This document shows positions 22,031 to 33,599 of a stretch of DNA of 64,000 bases, in pieces (within the stretch, counting starts at the first letter, position 1; each line of letters opens with the position of its first letter). The translations under genes were made by a program, and so were the position numbers. Under the pieces are notes generated by a model, which did no database searches, was not told where the DNA came from, and saw only the letters and a list, made by a program, of their open reading frames with translations. This DNA comes from Isoetes taiwanensis (Eukaryota > Streptophyta > Lycopodiopsida > Isoetales > Isoetaceae), in contig JAJEKV010000207.1 in assembly GCA_021234155.1 (NCBI GenBank), positions 1,056,001-1,120,000 of the forward strand. Direction: 5' to 3'.

Positions 22031-23691
22031 TTATTCCTGCCCTCTCCCTTCAGGAATTCCAGGTATTCTATCAAGAAGGTCAGAAAAAGGAGCATTAGAA
22101 TTAATGACATTTAAACATGAAATGTACAAGTTAAAAACACCTATGAATTTACCAACAGAATCCCATTTCTTGTCATAGTTGTCTCCCAATTTACTCTTGT
22201 GAGCAGTTACAAAACCTTCCAAATCTAACTGAAAATTCATCTTGATCCAGAAAATAGATAAATTTTTCTTACCATAGACAATCCTATTTCTGGCCTTCCA
22301 AATATTCCATAGAGCAGTGAAAACAATGGTATTCAGAAAGGCATCATTATTTTGGATATGTTGTAGCAAGTTACCATGAGGTTGTCCAGCAAAAAGATCA
22401 CTGAACTTACTGTAGAACCACGACCAGAAATCTACAATCTTTGGACACTGGAAAATATGTTGCATGGATTCATCTTGAGAACAATTCAAGTGGCAGGCTG
22501 GTTGAACAGTAGAAATCTTTCTAGAAAGAGAGGCAAGATTGGGGAGACTTTTATGAGCAATCAACCATATGAAGAAATTGACTTTTGGTGGACAATAAGA
22601 ATTCCAAATGTTTCTGTAAAGAGACTTGCACTCTCTTTCTGAAATAGACCATTTAAGCTCAGCTTTAGCAGAAGTATCCTTTTGGTTTAGAAAGTTATAC
22701 ACTGAACTAACTTTATATTTGGCTTGTCCATTTAGTTTGAGAGGAAAAACAACCTGATTGACTAACAAAATTGCAGATTGTGACAAGATTCTTTTGAAAT
22801 GAGAGAGAATAGATTTGTCACTAGAAGTACCATGAATAAGCCTTCTAAGATTAGTCCAGGAAATAATTTGATCATTTCTGATTAAGTGCTTTACATGAGT
22901 GATACCAAAGTCCAACCATTTCCTATAAATTTTCGGATGTCTTAAAGCAGGGATATTACCATTATTATCTTGAAACTGGGAAGAACAGAATAAGGAAATT
23001 CAAATTAAGATCATGAATATCAGGAGTATCATAGCAACCCTGAACTATATTCCAAGCTTTAATTATGTTTTGCATCAGAGGTGAGGAATTTCTTCCTGGA
23101 TGCAAATAAGTAAGGGCTGACTCAGGCAAACAGTGCTTCACACTTGGGTGACCTTCAGGATATGAGCAGTCAAGCCAATATCTCATGAAGGTTGAAGCTA
23201 TAGAGTTGTTGCCAGATAAAGTTCTCCAAACAAATTTACCTGCCAGGGCACATGCTTGCAAGTATAAACTTTTGCATCCTAAACCTCCATTGGACTTAGA
23301 TCTAGTGACAGTATCCCAGTTCACATAATGATTTCCTCCCCATATAAAGTTCCTGATGGTTTTCTCTAACTCATTATAAATAGATTTGGGAGCCACTAGA
23401 GCAGAAGAAAAGTAGATATGTGAAGCTGCAAGGACAGAGTTTGCAATGATAGTACGATCTGCCATGGACAAAGAGCTTCTAAAAGAATTTAATTTCTTCC
23501 TAATTCTTTGAAGAATTGGATCCCACAACCCTTTAATGTTAGGATTGAGAGACAAAGGCATTCCAAGTAGCTTGGTTGCTTGCATGGTGTTAAGAATCTT
23601 TATATCACAAATGTAATTCTCACTAGTGTCTCCAACAATTACACTCTTTGCAATGTTAAGGTAAATTCCTGAGGCTGCAGAGAATATCCTA
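22031..23691 (-). pseudogene. LINE A ORF2, C-terminal half
   Basis: Downstream part of reverse transcriptase and the zinc-binding tail. From 23690 it reads RIFSAASGIYLNIAKSV, then KLLGMPLS, SLSMADRTIIANSVL and FIWGG (the conserved W-G-KLS-AGR and F-WG region of plant LINEs). From 22915 down come YCPPKVNFFIWLIAHKSL and a Cys/His cluster ending HIFQCPK (zf-RVT type). A frame break separates the two pieces. The upstream half is at 31174-33599, moved away by the inserted Helitron pair. Confidence 0.85.
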
Positions 23692-26556
23692 TCCTTTATT
23701 ATAAAGTTTTAGTGTATGTCGTGCATAAAACCCTAAAATTTTGACGGCTCAGATTTGATCTTTTAATTTAGTTCGACGGGCCAGATAGCCCGTTGTTTTT
23801 CCTTCTCGCTCTAGCCGTTTAGGGTTCAATGGGTGATGTCTGCAGCTATAGCAGTTTTGGCAAGAGTGCATGCAGGATTCGATTCCTTGCGGTCTGCTAA
23901 AACTAGGCATAGAATTTTCGGCCAGCCTAGGGAGCTGCTATGGCGGCGGGGAGCTCTTCGGGGGGGAGAGAATGCATTCTAAGTCATGTTTGGTTTTCTT
24001 AGCTCAAGCGGTGCGAGGCAAACAAAAGCAACAGGATGGATTAGTCGGAAAGATTGTGCCACCACATTCTTGAGCAAGCGGAAGCACGGTGACTTTACGC
24101 TTCAGCGCCAACCTCTGCTTCCATGGAAAGCGCAGCTTCGGCTGCGGTATTGCTCTCTTCTTCGATACTTCTGCATCTTCCTATAAAATAAGCTACATTT
24201 CCTCTTTCACATGCATTCTCAAGCTTCACATGCATCGAATGGCCCTCTGCTCGTCAAAAGCAAAGCCGATCTTTTGGATTCCCGTTAGCGAGCAACAATG
24301 GATAATCTCGGGCAGCCACTATCGGGCCGAGTGTGAGATGTATAGCAGAGGTAAAGCTTCAAATCCAGATAGCCCCTGGTTTTCTTCTCGGGCTTCTGCA
24401 CGTTTAAGGGTAGCTATGGCGAAATCGAAATCATAGAGGATGTATTGGCAGCTACAACGCTTTTGTGGGGATGCCCATAAGGAGACAATGCAGATAGAGA
24501 AAGAGACATGCAGATTATTCTAAGAAATAAAACAAACAAAGGGCTTTGTCGACAGTGGCATCTACGGTCTGCCGGGACTCTTTACGTTTGGCGATGGTCC
24601 TCGGACTGAAAATTTCTTGAGAGAGTATTCAGGTGGGTAATCGTTTATGTTCAGAAATTAAACAAATTTTTCTGACTGTAGAGCTTTCAGATGCTAAATC
24701 CTTCTACTTGATCTCAAGCTGCAGTTGTTATAGGTTTCGATGGTGTCTGCATTCGAAAGCTTACCTTAGAATGTCTCTCATAAGTCTTAAGGGTCTATGG
24801 CATGTTGAATCGCATTTGTATCTTATTCTAAAAGGTGAGGTATGGCGGTCGATTCCTTCTCACCATGTTTGATATACTTTTACCTGCCTATTTTGGGTGC
24901 CTTATTTTGCTGCAGCTTATGAGGAGTCTGTCACTCTAAGCAAATGCTGCCATCATACCAGTTTCTTTGGGTGAATCCAATGAGGGTATCTGCTGGGTGT
25001 TTCTTGAATGTGGATGTCCCTTTTCATTGATTTACTTATTTGTTTCGTAATTTATATTTCGTATCTCTTCCAACAGCCTCAAAACTAGATGCTGCTGACA
25101 AAGTTAACATTCAAGTAAGATTCACTTTCGATTCTCTGTTTTTCTAATTTTTGTCCATGGAAGCGAGGTTTTAATCTTATGAGCCCACATCTATTCTCAA
25201 GGAACAATCTTGAATTAGAAATGCAAAGGATCAATATGGTGCAAATTTCCTTCCTTATAGAAGAGATCACCATGTTCAAGGGTCTACAGACCGCTTCTCC
25301 AATGGGCTTCTCGCTGTTGATTTTCTCGGTAAATCTCTCATGTTCTTCTCTTTTCTTTGATCTTATTGTTTATATATGTAACTATTTCCTTTTGAGGTAT
25401 TCTCGAGAATTTTGCGGCTTCTAAGTTGGGATTGCCATATTTCCCTGCTTTCTTATCTCCAGATCTTCAGATTATTCATGGAATAAATTTTGCAACAGCT
25501 GGCCCTGTATGTTTAGACTCTACATCGGTTGCGTTGGTAAGAAGTTTACTTGATATATCAAGTTTTAACAAACGCCTTAGATTGGCTTAATCATCTTTGT
25601 GATTCAATCTTCCTGGATTTAAAGTAGCATATCTAGACATGTGCGATTTTCTTCTGCAGATCAGTCTGAATTATGATAAGCTTGGAATTTGATGAAAAGA
25701 AAAGTACTGATAACAATGATATGAAAAGGGCCTACAAAAGAATCTACCACTACACAGATTGGTGCCTAAGTTGTCCAAAGACAAAATAAGATTTGTTTAT
25801 TAACTAAGCCATGTAGGCTGCACTTTCCAGACCAAAAAAAGTTTATTTATTAAGCCATGTAGGTTGAATTTTTCAGTTTTTATTGCATTGTTACACTGTT
25901 CACATGTTTGCAGTTGACAAATTTACTTTAGGATTAGAAGATGTTAGGCGTTTGTGAAGCAACATGCATAGTAGATGCCAAATTTGCACTTAACTTATAG
26001 TTGGAGATTTTAAATATTTGAATCCAATGCAACTTTCCCATTTGTGTCTTTCCATGTCACATTCCTAAATGGTGTGACATTCCTAAATGGTGCAGTCTTG
26101 CAAAACAATGCAGTCCATATACAAAAGGCATATAGGTGTGCAAACGCATATAGGTGTGAACAACCAACAATTAGAGGCAACAATGTCATTAAATTGAGGT
26201 TCATATAGATGTGGACAACCAATTATTAGAGGCAACAACAACAATCTTAAGGTTCATAGAGCTCGTATTTAGTGCCCAAACATTGCCCAAAGAATATTTG
26301 GACATCATTTCTACTAAGCTATATTGATATTGAATGTAAGATCCAAATACATGAAAATAGGCAAATCGATTAAGGTTGTGCCTATTTAAATTAATAACAT
26401 AAAATATCACAGAGCGCCCCACTTTACATACGCACACAACCATTACAAAAATAAGAATGACAAAGAGGCATAGTTTGGACATGTTTTCCTCATTGTGGCC
26501 CAAAAATATTTATAGGCTCTCAAATTACGCCCAGCAACGCTGGGCACCGTTACTAG
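23692..26556 (+). mobile_element. Helitron G1 (family I) carrying a GDSL lipase fragment
   Basis: Starts TCCTTTATTATAAAGTTTTA after A at 23691. Ends with the hairpin GCCCAGCAACGCTGGGC at 26529-26545 and CTAG at 26553-26556. It is inserted in the RT gene of LINE A. The interior has intron-exon structure from a captured GDSL-type gene at 25250-25536. No Rep or helicase was found, so it is non-autonomous. It is followed head-to-tail by the purine Helitron P3. Confidence 0.85.
25250..25536 (+). pseudogene. GDSL esterase/lipase exons (captured), copy 1
   Basis: Secreted plant GDSL hydrolase family. Exon A (to about 25329) reads, after a frame shift, STDRFSNGLLAVDFLGKSL (family block around GR-SNG---VDF). 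An intron starting GTAAATCTCTC follows. Exon B (about 25419-25536) reads LGLPYFPAFLSP and HGINFATAGPVCLDSTSVAL, the GVNFA-AG block. The acceptor AG of copy 2 is GG here. The Ser-bearing GDS block I exon is not preserved. Pseudogene. Confidence 0.75.
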
Positions 26557-27479
26557 TATATTATAAAATGTTATACCGTAAGTGTGTAGTGCATGGAGCC
26601 CTAATTTGAATGGCCGAGATCATCTGGATGCATCCGAAGGCCTAAATTTATTGCACGACTTACCAACACTGTGATTGGTCATGCTTCAATCTCTTAAGGG
26701 GAAAGGGTAAATGAAAAGGGGAAAAAGGAAAAGGGAAGTGGAAAGAGAGAATGTGAAGGGCAAAAAGGCGCGGGGAAAAGGGTAAAAGGAAAAGGGAAAA
26801 GGGTGGGGATAAGAGAAGAGAAAAAGGCATGGAAAATGAAAAAGGGAAAGGGAACCTGGGAAAAGGGCACGAGGGAAAGAGGAAGAGATAAAGTGGAAAA
26901 GGTAAATGGAAAGGGCATGAAAAAAAAAAAGGAAAGACGAAAAGGTTGAAAAAAGGAGAATGAAGGAGAAAAAAAGCATGGAAAAGGGGAGGAGAAAAAA
27001 AGCATGGGAAAAGGGGGAAAAAGAGAAGCGTTGAGGAAAGAGGAAAAAGGAAGGGACAAATGGCATAGGAATATGTAGCATTATGACAGGGGGTTGTTTT
27101 TGTATTTTTATACATTTTTTCCTATGGTTTTACTATGATTTGGCTGCCGTATTGCACATGGTGTACCAATTAGTACTTCTAGAGTGCATCTAGTATTTCC
27201 ATGCAACTTGTGTCATTGTTTTTTTTTCCCTTGGCAATTCAATGGTCACAATATTATTTTGCTATTATGGCCCTTCACATGCAAGCATCGAGCAGACAAA
27301 GATTAGGGCTTCTTGCCGGGGTCGTTTCATAAGGCAAACAGGTATGCCAAAGTTTAGGGTTTGCTGGCCGCTTGGAGCAGGTTGTTTTGCAGATGTCCCT
27401 CACTCTTGAGTTAGGAATCAAGCGATTACGGCTGAGCTATTTCATTGTCTGCATAAGCCCATTCTTTGCATTGATCGAG

Positions 27480-28060
27480 ACTGACCCATTTCGGCATCGA
27501 GCGAGGGGTATTTTAGGGTTTCTTTAGAAGCCACTCCGTCCTTTTGAGAAGAAGCCGATCCGTCCCGACCGAGCTCTGCGGGTTTCTTGAAAACGTTTGA
27601 GCTAAAGAGTTCGAAGCTTGTTTAGCGGGTAGCTTGAGCCATTGCGTTGCGACAAGAGATCGTTGTGGCTTCTCTTTAAAATTCGAGGCGAGTTTTTGTT
27701 TGCACTGCACAGGTTTTAGGTTTAGATCTTCAAAGACATAAATATGATGCATGATTGCTGCCCCTCAAGGAATGCAAGGTGGAGATGGGCAACCATGGAT
27801 GGCGATGCCACCACTTCGTGGAAGCAACTTGATCCATGATGTGTGCCGCCCATGGCGGGGAATGCGCCACCTCTGCGCGGCTTTGTTATGCAGCAGTCTA
27901 TGATGGGCCAACAACAAATGATGCCAAAAGGTGGATGCAACCCGACCTGTAATGCCTCCCATGCGGCCGACCAATGCATTTGACCAATCATGCAGTCGGT
28001 CAGATACCACTTTGGGCTGCGAATCGGACTGCACAGTGGCAAGTAAGGTTGTAAATTTTG
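27480..28060 (+). pseudogene. 5' UTR-like and Pro/Met/Gln-rich exon-like fragment
   Basis: 27500-27718 looks like a leader exon ending CACAG. A reading frame after about 27745 is rich in G, M, P and Q (PQGMQGGDGQPWMAMPPL, later MQQSMMGQQQMMPKGG), then MPPMRPTNAF in a shifted frame before a GTAAGG-type donor near 28042. Such composition occurs in RNA-processing and endocytic adaptor proteins; no family assigned. Probably a captured host fragment. Confidence 0.35.
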
Positions 28061-29337
28061 TTATTGGATTTGTTCCCTTCTTACTCAGTCACCATGACCT
28101 TATTTTTCTGCAATAGACAAGAACTCTAATCTCCACTCTCCCATTTTAGCATGCTTACTTTTCGTTTCATTTAGGGCTTTATAAAATTTGTAAAGTCTTT
28201 GCAGATTTAAATTAGTACACAGAATGCGCTATTGAGAGTGAACGGTAAGAATTTTGGCTGTAAAAACATCATGGCATGCACTCAGTGCCCTCTGGCCAGT
28301 TGAACCCATTATATATTTTACTCATCACTTTCCAAAATCTGCATTTCAATTTGATGCAGGGTGATGTCTAAACCTCTCCAACACTCTAATATCTAGTCGT
28401 GTGATATTGTTTGGTCCCATTAGGTTATGAAGCTCATTTGATGCGTGTTGAAAACCCCATTTGGGCAAAGCATTTTTGAATTGTGAGCAATTTGAATTGC
28501 TAAGTTAACAAATATGTTTCTATCATCCATGTTACGATGTGGGTTTTACATTTAAGTTGTCACCATATGTTTCTTAGGTGGAAAATGTACCTGGAGATCA
28601 TAATAATATGTTTTTATGTTTGGTCGATTCTCGAATATCCACCAAAGTAAATGGCATTTTAGAATTGGGCAAAAAGTATCTTTGGTGGGGTGCAAAAAGC
28701 GTCAGGTCGGGGCCGATGCTTTTAGCACCCTATTTGGAAAGTGAAATTTGGAAAGTCTTTGGGTGCAAAGTCTTCGAAAGTTTGGGTCTTTGGAAAGTCT
28801 TTGGGTGCTAGGTCTTTAGCGTCAGCGTTTATTTGTAACCCACCAGCATACTTTTGCCCAATTTGATTGCGGCATTCAGATTTCCAGCGATGCATAGCCA
28901 CATTAGTGGGCATCTTATGTTTATGGCACATGGATTTGTTGGATTTGTTGGTGTGCAACTGAGAATGCAGAAATAGTGCTTTTCTTGAAGGTACATCTTA
29001 TTTTTGTTTTCTTGTTTTGCTACATTTGTGCAAAGGTTTAATTATTTTCAACATAAGTTGCGAGATGGCTATTAGGATAATATGGGTTCAAATCCTATAA
29101 GATCTGCTATTGATAGCTCAATCTTAAATTGTACATCGATATTTTCTTATACATGTTGCATATTCTCTTGACAACTAAATCGCATGCAATGATGTACTTA
29201 TCAATATTGGGCATGGTGCTTTGTCTCTTCCTAGTGTAATTTCTCTCATTGTTCCTAACATATGAAAGACCTTCTAGGGCGATGTATAATCTTCGTGTTT
29301 TCTTTGTTAGGGCCCGAAGGGCCCAAATTTTTTTTTT
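28061..29337. other. Intron-like and intergenic sequence inside P3
   Basis: No gene recognised. 28740-28810 holds three near copies of TTTGGAAAGTCTTTGGGTGC. A small palindrome GGGCCCGAAGGGCCC lies at 29310-29324, just before the inverted-repeat element. Confidence 0.4.
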
Positions 29338-29798
29338 AATATAACAATCAACACACAATTACCATTAACATTATTAACACAAACCATTGCATTTAACATA
29401 TCTAAATTAAAATCCCCCTTAAACCCCCTTTGGTTTGGGTGCATGTTCACACGGGGTTTCACATTAGGTAGAGCCCCAAAAATATATTTATAATACATGT
29501 ACAAAATTAACACCATTAAGTACATTCTCTCAAACCTTATAGTATTTTGCAGACCTTAATATACAGTATACAAAAACTTGTACATTTATACCCCATAAAC
29601 GAGGATCGCTATGTACGGTCCAGATCTTGGAATAAAGGGCAAATATGCCCATCCGCCAGATCTCGTTGCCCGGAGTAACCCTCCTGTGAATATGCACCCA
29701 AACCAAAGGGGGTTTAAGGGGGATTTTAATTTAGATATGTTAAATGCAATGGTTTGTGTTAATAATGTTAATGGTAATTGTGTGTTGATTGTTATATT
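29338..29798. mobile_element. Foldback or MITE-like element with 114 bp inverted arms
   Basis: Arms 29338-29451 and 29685-29798 are inverted copies, identical over the outer 107 bp and with one mismatch in 114. The centre is 233 bp. No clear target-site duplication: the left flank is T-rich and the right flank is the purine tract of P3. A foldback or MITE element, or a palindrome formed by recombination. Confidence 0.7.
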
Positions 29799-31173
29799 GT
29801 GAAAAGGGAAAAAAATAGAGAGGGAAAGGGAAGGGAAAAAATGCATCAAGAAAAGGGGAAGAGTGAAAGGTTGGAAAAATGAGGAAAAGGGAAGGGACAA
29901 CGGGGAACAAGAAAAGGATGGGGAGAGGGGAAAAGAAAAGGGGCATAGAAAAAGGGAAAGTGAGAAGAAAGAAAAAAAAAAAAGGGGAAAAGGGGGGAAA
30001 GGGAACCTAGGTAAAGGTCACAAGGAAAAGAAAAGGGAAAGCGAGAGAAAGGGAAGGGGGGAAGGACATGAGAGAAAAGGGAAGAGGAAAATGGTGAAGA
30101 AAGGGAAAAAAGAAAAAAGGGAAAAGAAAAGGGGCAAGAGAGAAAGGGTGGGGAAAAGAGGAAAATGGGTATAGGAAATAAGAGAATAAAACAAATATGC
30201 AAAAGGCATGGAAAAAGGGAAAAGGAAAAGGAAAAGGAAAGGAAGGGAAAAAGTGCACAGGAAAAAGAAAAGGCAAAGGAGGAAAACAGAAAGAAAAAAA
30301 TCCATCAAGAAAAGGAAACGGGAAAAAAGGGAAAGGGAAGCAGGGGAGTGATGGAGGGGAGGGAAAGGGAAAAAGGACATGAGGAAAGGAAAAGAGAAAA
30401 GAAAAAGGAAGGGTTGAAAGAAGGGAAAATTGCACGGGAAGAGGGAAAGGGTGGGAAAAGGAGGAAAAGGAAGCACGGAAAAATAGAAAAAGAAGAAAAG
30501 GTGGGAAAAAAGGGCATGGGAAAAGGGTAATAGAAAAGAAAAAAGAATGGAAAAGGGGGGGAAAGAGAGAGGCATGGGAAAAAAGAAATGAGGAAAATGG
30601 AAAAGGGAAGAGAAAAAAGGGAACATGGAAAAGGGAAAGAGGGAAAGGGTGAGGAGATGGAAAAAGGGAAGGTAAAAAAGGGCATGGAAAAGCGGGAGGG
30701 AGAAAACAAAATGGAAGGGGGAAAAGGGCACACAAAAAAGGAGGAAAAGAGTGGGAAAAGAAGAAAAAGAGAAGGGAAAATAGGCATGGAAAAGGGCGAA
30801 AGAGTAAAAGGTTGAGAAAAAGGGAAGCCATGGAAAAAGGGTGGGGAAAAGAGAAGGCATAAAAAAAGAGAAAGGGGAAGGGAAAAGGGCAAAGAAAAAA
30901 GAGAAGAGGGAAAAGGTGGAGAAAGGAGCAAAAGGGAAGGGAAAAAGGTTATTGGGAACAGGGAAGGGGGAAGGAAAGGGATGGGAAAACAAGGAAACAT
31001 GTGAGAAAGACGAGAAAAAAAAAGGAAAAGAAAAAAAAAGTAGAGAAAATAAGAAAAAATGAAATGTGGGATGAGCAAAAGGGAAAGGGAAAGGGATAGG
31101 GCTTTTCTCACTGCATTCCAAAGCATTTACAGGCTCTCAACTTATGCCCAGCAACGCTGGGCACCATTACTAG

Positions 31174-32792
31174 TAAGTCTATAATGCCTAAGAATTTAGC
31201 AATATTATCAGACCTAGAATCCAGAAAAGCAAAGGTATCATCTGCATATTGAGAAATTATAAGACTGCCTTTATTGTCAGGGAGATATAGACCTTTAATG
31301 TTGCCACAACCCTGATGGAAATCAATAGCCTTTGTTAGTAATTCAGCAACCACAAGAAAAAGATAGGGAGCTAATGGGCAGCCCTGCCTTACCCCTCGAG
31401 AAAGATTAAAGAAGTTGGAGGGTGAGCCATTTATAAGAACAACAGAATTTGCCTTAATGTTTAATCCCATAATTAGAGAAATGATTTTGGGATTAAATCC
31501 AATTTTGTGCATAGCAAATTCAAGAAAATCCCAGTTTACTGAATCAAAGGCCCTCTTGAAATCCAGTTTAGCAGAATGCAATCTTGGTCAGAAACTCTAT
31601 TCCAGTGTAATCCCTCCATAGCAACAATGTAATTATCCAAAATAAACCTGTTGGGGAGGAAAGCAGATTGCTTGATATTGATGTTCTCCTGAAGGAAAGG
31701 TTTAATCCTGTTGGCTATTATTTTGGCACATAACTTATATGAGGAATTGGTCAAAGAGATTGGCCTCCAATCCGAGAAGGAAGATGGCATATCAATTTTA
31801 GGAACTAGAGTGATAAAGCCAGCAGAAATAGAAGGATGTAAATGTTCTGCCTTCCAAAAGCCATGCACCAAATTAACAATGTCATCCTTTAAGATATCCC
31901 AAAAACAGATGTAAAATTCAGGAGGTAGGCCATCTGGTCCAGGGGATTTACCCTTACTGAAGCTCAAGAAGACTTTAAAAATTTCCTGCTCAGAAGGGAT
32001 GGCAGCAATGGAATCATTCATCAGATTACCAGAGTTAGGAATGATTTGATTAATCAAGGAGATAAATTCATCCTTCTTTGAGGGGGAGCTAGGTAAATTA
32101 ATATCCCTGCTATTAAACAAGGAGGCATATTTCTCTTGAAAGAAATGCTTAATATCCTTTGGAGAGTCAATGCTTGAACCATTATCTGTATGCACCTTGA
32201 GAATAGAATTATTTAGCAACCTGTTTTTGGCAGTTCTGTAGAAAAATCTAGAGCTCCCAAGATCCATCTCTTTGTTAAATTTCATCTTGCTTTTAATAGC
32301 AAAGCTCCTGGCTTCCATTTCTTCAATGGATTTAATCTTGTTTTCCAACACTTCCTCCCCAATTTGAAGATTTAGATCATGGGGATGATCTTGAAGTTGA
32401 CCTCTAATTTCCCTCATTTGCTCTAAGTAATTTTCTTTGAGCTTGTTCTTCTCTTTGCAGATTCTGTGAGACCATTTCTTATAGGACTTGGCTTGCTTAA
32501 TCTTAGAATAGAAGGATTTCATAGAGAGATGATCATTAGAACCAATGGCAGAGTTTTGATTATCCTGCAGAGAGAGATAAAAGTTCCTGAAGTCCATACA
32601 AAACTGCTCATTTCCAAGGAGAGAACAATTTAATTTGAATGGGATGTTACCATCCCTAGGAAGTTGCAGAAGGTGTTTGGTATGTAAGAATTGTGGTTGA
32701 TGATCAGAGATGGAAATAGATTCATCACTTACCACATAACAATTGTCCCAAAAGGTGAGGAACTGGAAATATAAAATCTGTCTAAAGCACAA
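31174..32792 (-). pseudogene. LINE A reverse transcriptase, N-terminal half
   Basis: Non-LTR retrotransposon RT. From 32792 down: KGKSPGPDGLPPEFY (start of RT), LVPKIDMPSSFSDWRPISL, IIANRIKPFLQENINIKQSA, LDFKRAFDSVNWDFLEFAM (Asp of motif A), RGVRQGCPLAPYLFLVVAE and SQYADDTFAFLD (catalytic YADD present). A frameshift near 31570 breaks it. At 31174 the chain is cut by the CTAG end of Helitron P3, and the rest of the RT resumes at 23691. Confidence 0.92.
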
Positions 32793-33599
32793 AAAACTCT
32801 ATTCGAGTTTTTTTGCTTGTTTGACCAGGTATAAATTGCAGTGGAGGAGGGGACATGAATCAAATTAAGGTCAGAGATCATAGAGTCCCAATTGATTCTT
32901 TCATTTCTGGACATGTTAATTCTGTTCCCTAACTTCATGTCCCAATTTGGAGTGTTGTTGAAGTCTCCAGACAATCCAGTCAACTCGAGGTTGGGAAGAC
33001 ATCCAAGATAAAATTTCAGGCCATAATTTTTCTCTATCCTTTGGACAAGTGGGAGCATAGATATTGATAACTCCAAAATTGGAATTATTAATGGAAAAGA
33101 CAACTGCCTGCCAACATTTACTAGGGCTGTTATGAAAGAAAATTTGAGGCAAAGGTTTTCAAATCATAATGAGGCCCCCACAGGTACCAGAAGACTCAAT
33201 CCAAATAGAGGATGCACCTGGGTAGATCCAATCAGCAAGACAAGAACTCTCAAATTTGGGGAGTTTAGTTTTCTGAAGCAAAATGAGGTCAGCCTTGTAA
33301 AGTCTTAATTGAGAGATGATCCTCCTTCTTTTAATAGGGCCTTTCATACCCCTCACATTCCAAGTCATAATCTTCATGGTGGACAACAGGGAAAAAGAGA
33401 AGGACAAGCAAATTATCTGTTTCTTTTTTTTTTTTTTTGCTTCTTGTATTTCCAGCAGGAGTCTTATGCAAGTAGATTTTGATTCCTTCCTAGATTTATT
33501 TGCAGTAGAATTATTATTAGAGAGAAAATTCTCATTTCCCCAATTCTCTTTGTCACTGCCATAGTCAGTGTCAGAACACCCCCCCAGGTATGAATTCAA
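32729..33599 (-). pseudogene. LINE A endonuclease domain
   Basis: Apurinic-type endonuclease that nicks the target in LINE retrotransposition. MKIMTWNVRGMKGPIKRRRI at the start (catalytic Asn), then GVINIYAPTCPKDREKLW, GDFNNT and YTWSNKQ, then SDHQP at the RT side. A nonsense codon near 33157 (LIMI then stop) and frameshifts near 32975 and 32780 inactivate it. Confidence 0.85.

Larger units (their letters stand above)
26557..31173 (+). mobile_element. Polypurine Helitron P3, plus strand, interrupted
   Basis: Directly follows the CTAG of G1. It begins TATATTATAAAATGTTATA and contains the shared 5' region (GTAAGTGTGTAGTGCAT, then TGATTGGTCATGCTT). Purine-only tracts lie at 26690-27070 and 29800-31105. 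It ends with the hairpin at 31146-31162 and CTAG at 31170-31173, then T. The middle (27080-29797) is not purine-rich. It holds exon-like DNA and a 461 bp inverted-repeat element, so it is probably a later insertion or a fused second element. Confidence 0.75.

Noticed and set aside
21604-22110. 168-codon minus frame downstream of LINE A ORF2
   Set aside because: It overlaps the 3' end of ORF2 in another frame and has no motif, and lies where the LINE 3' UTR is expected.
29846-31121. Long frames (up to 367 codons) in the purine tract of P3, and similar ones at 46033-47755
   Set aside because: Same cause: Lys/Gly/Glu/Arg-only frames on one strand and Phe/Pro/Leu/Ser on the other, without any domain.
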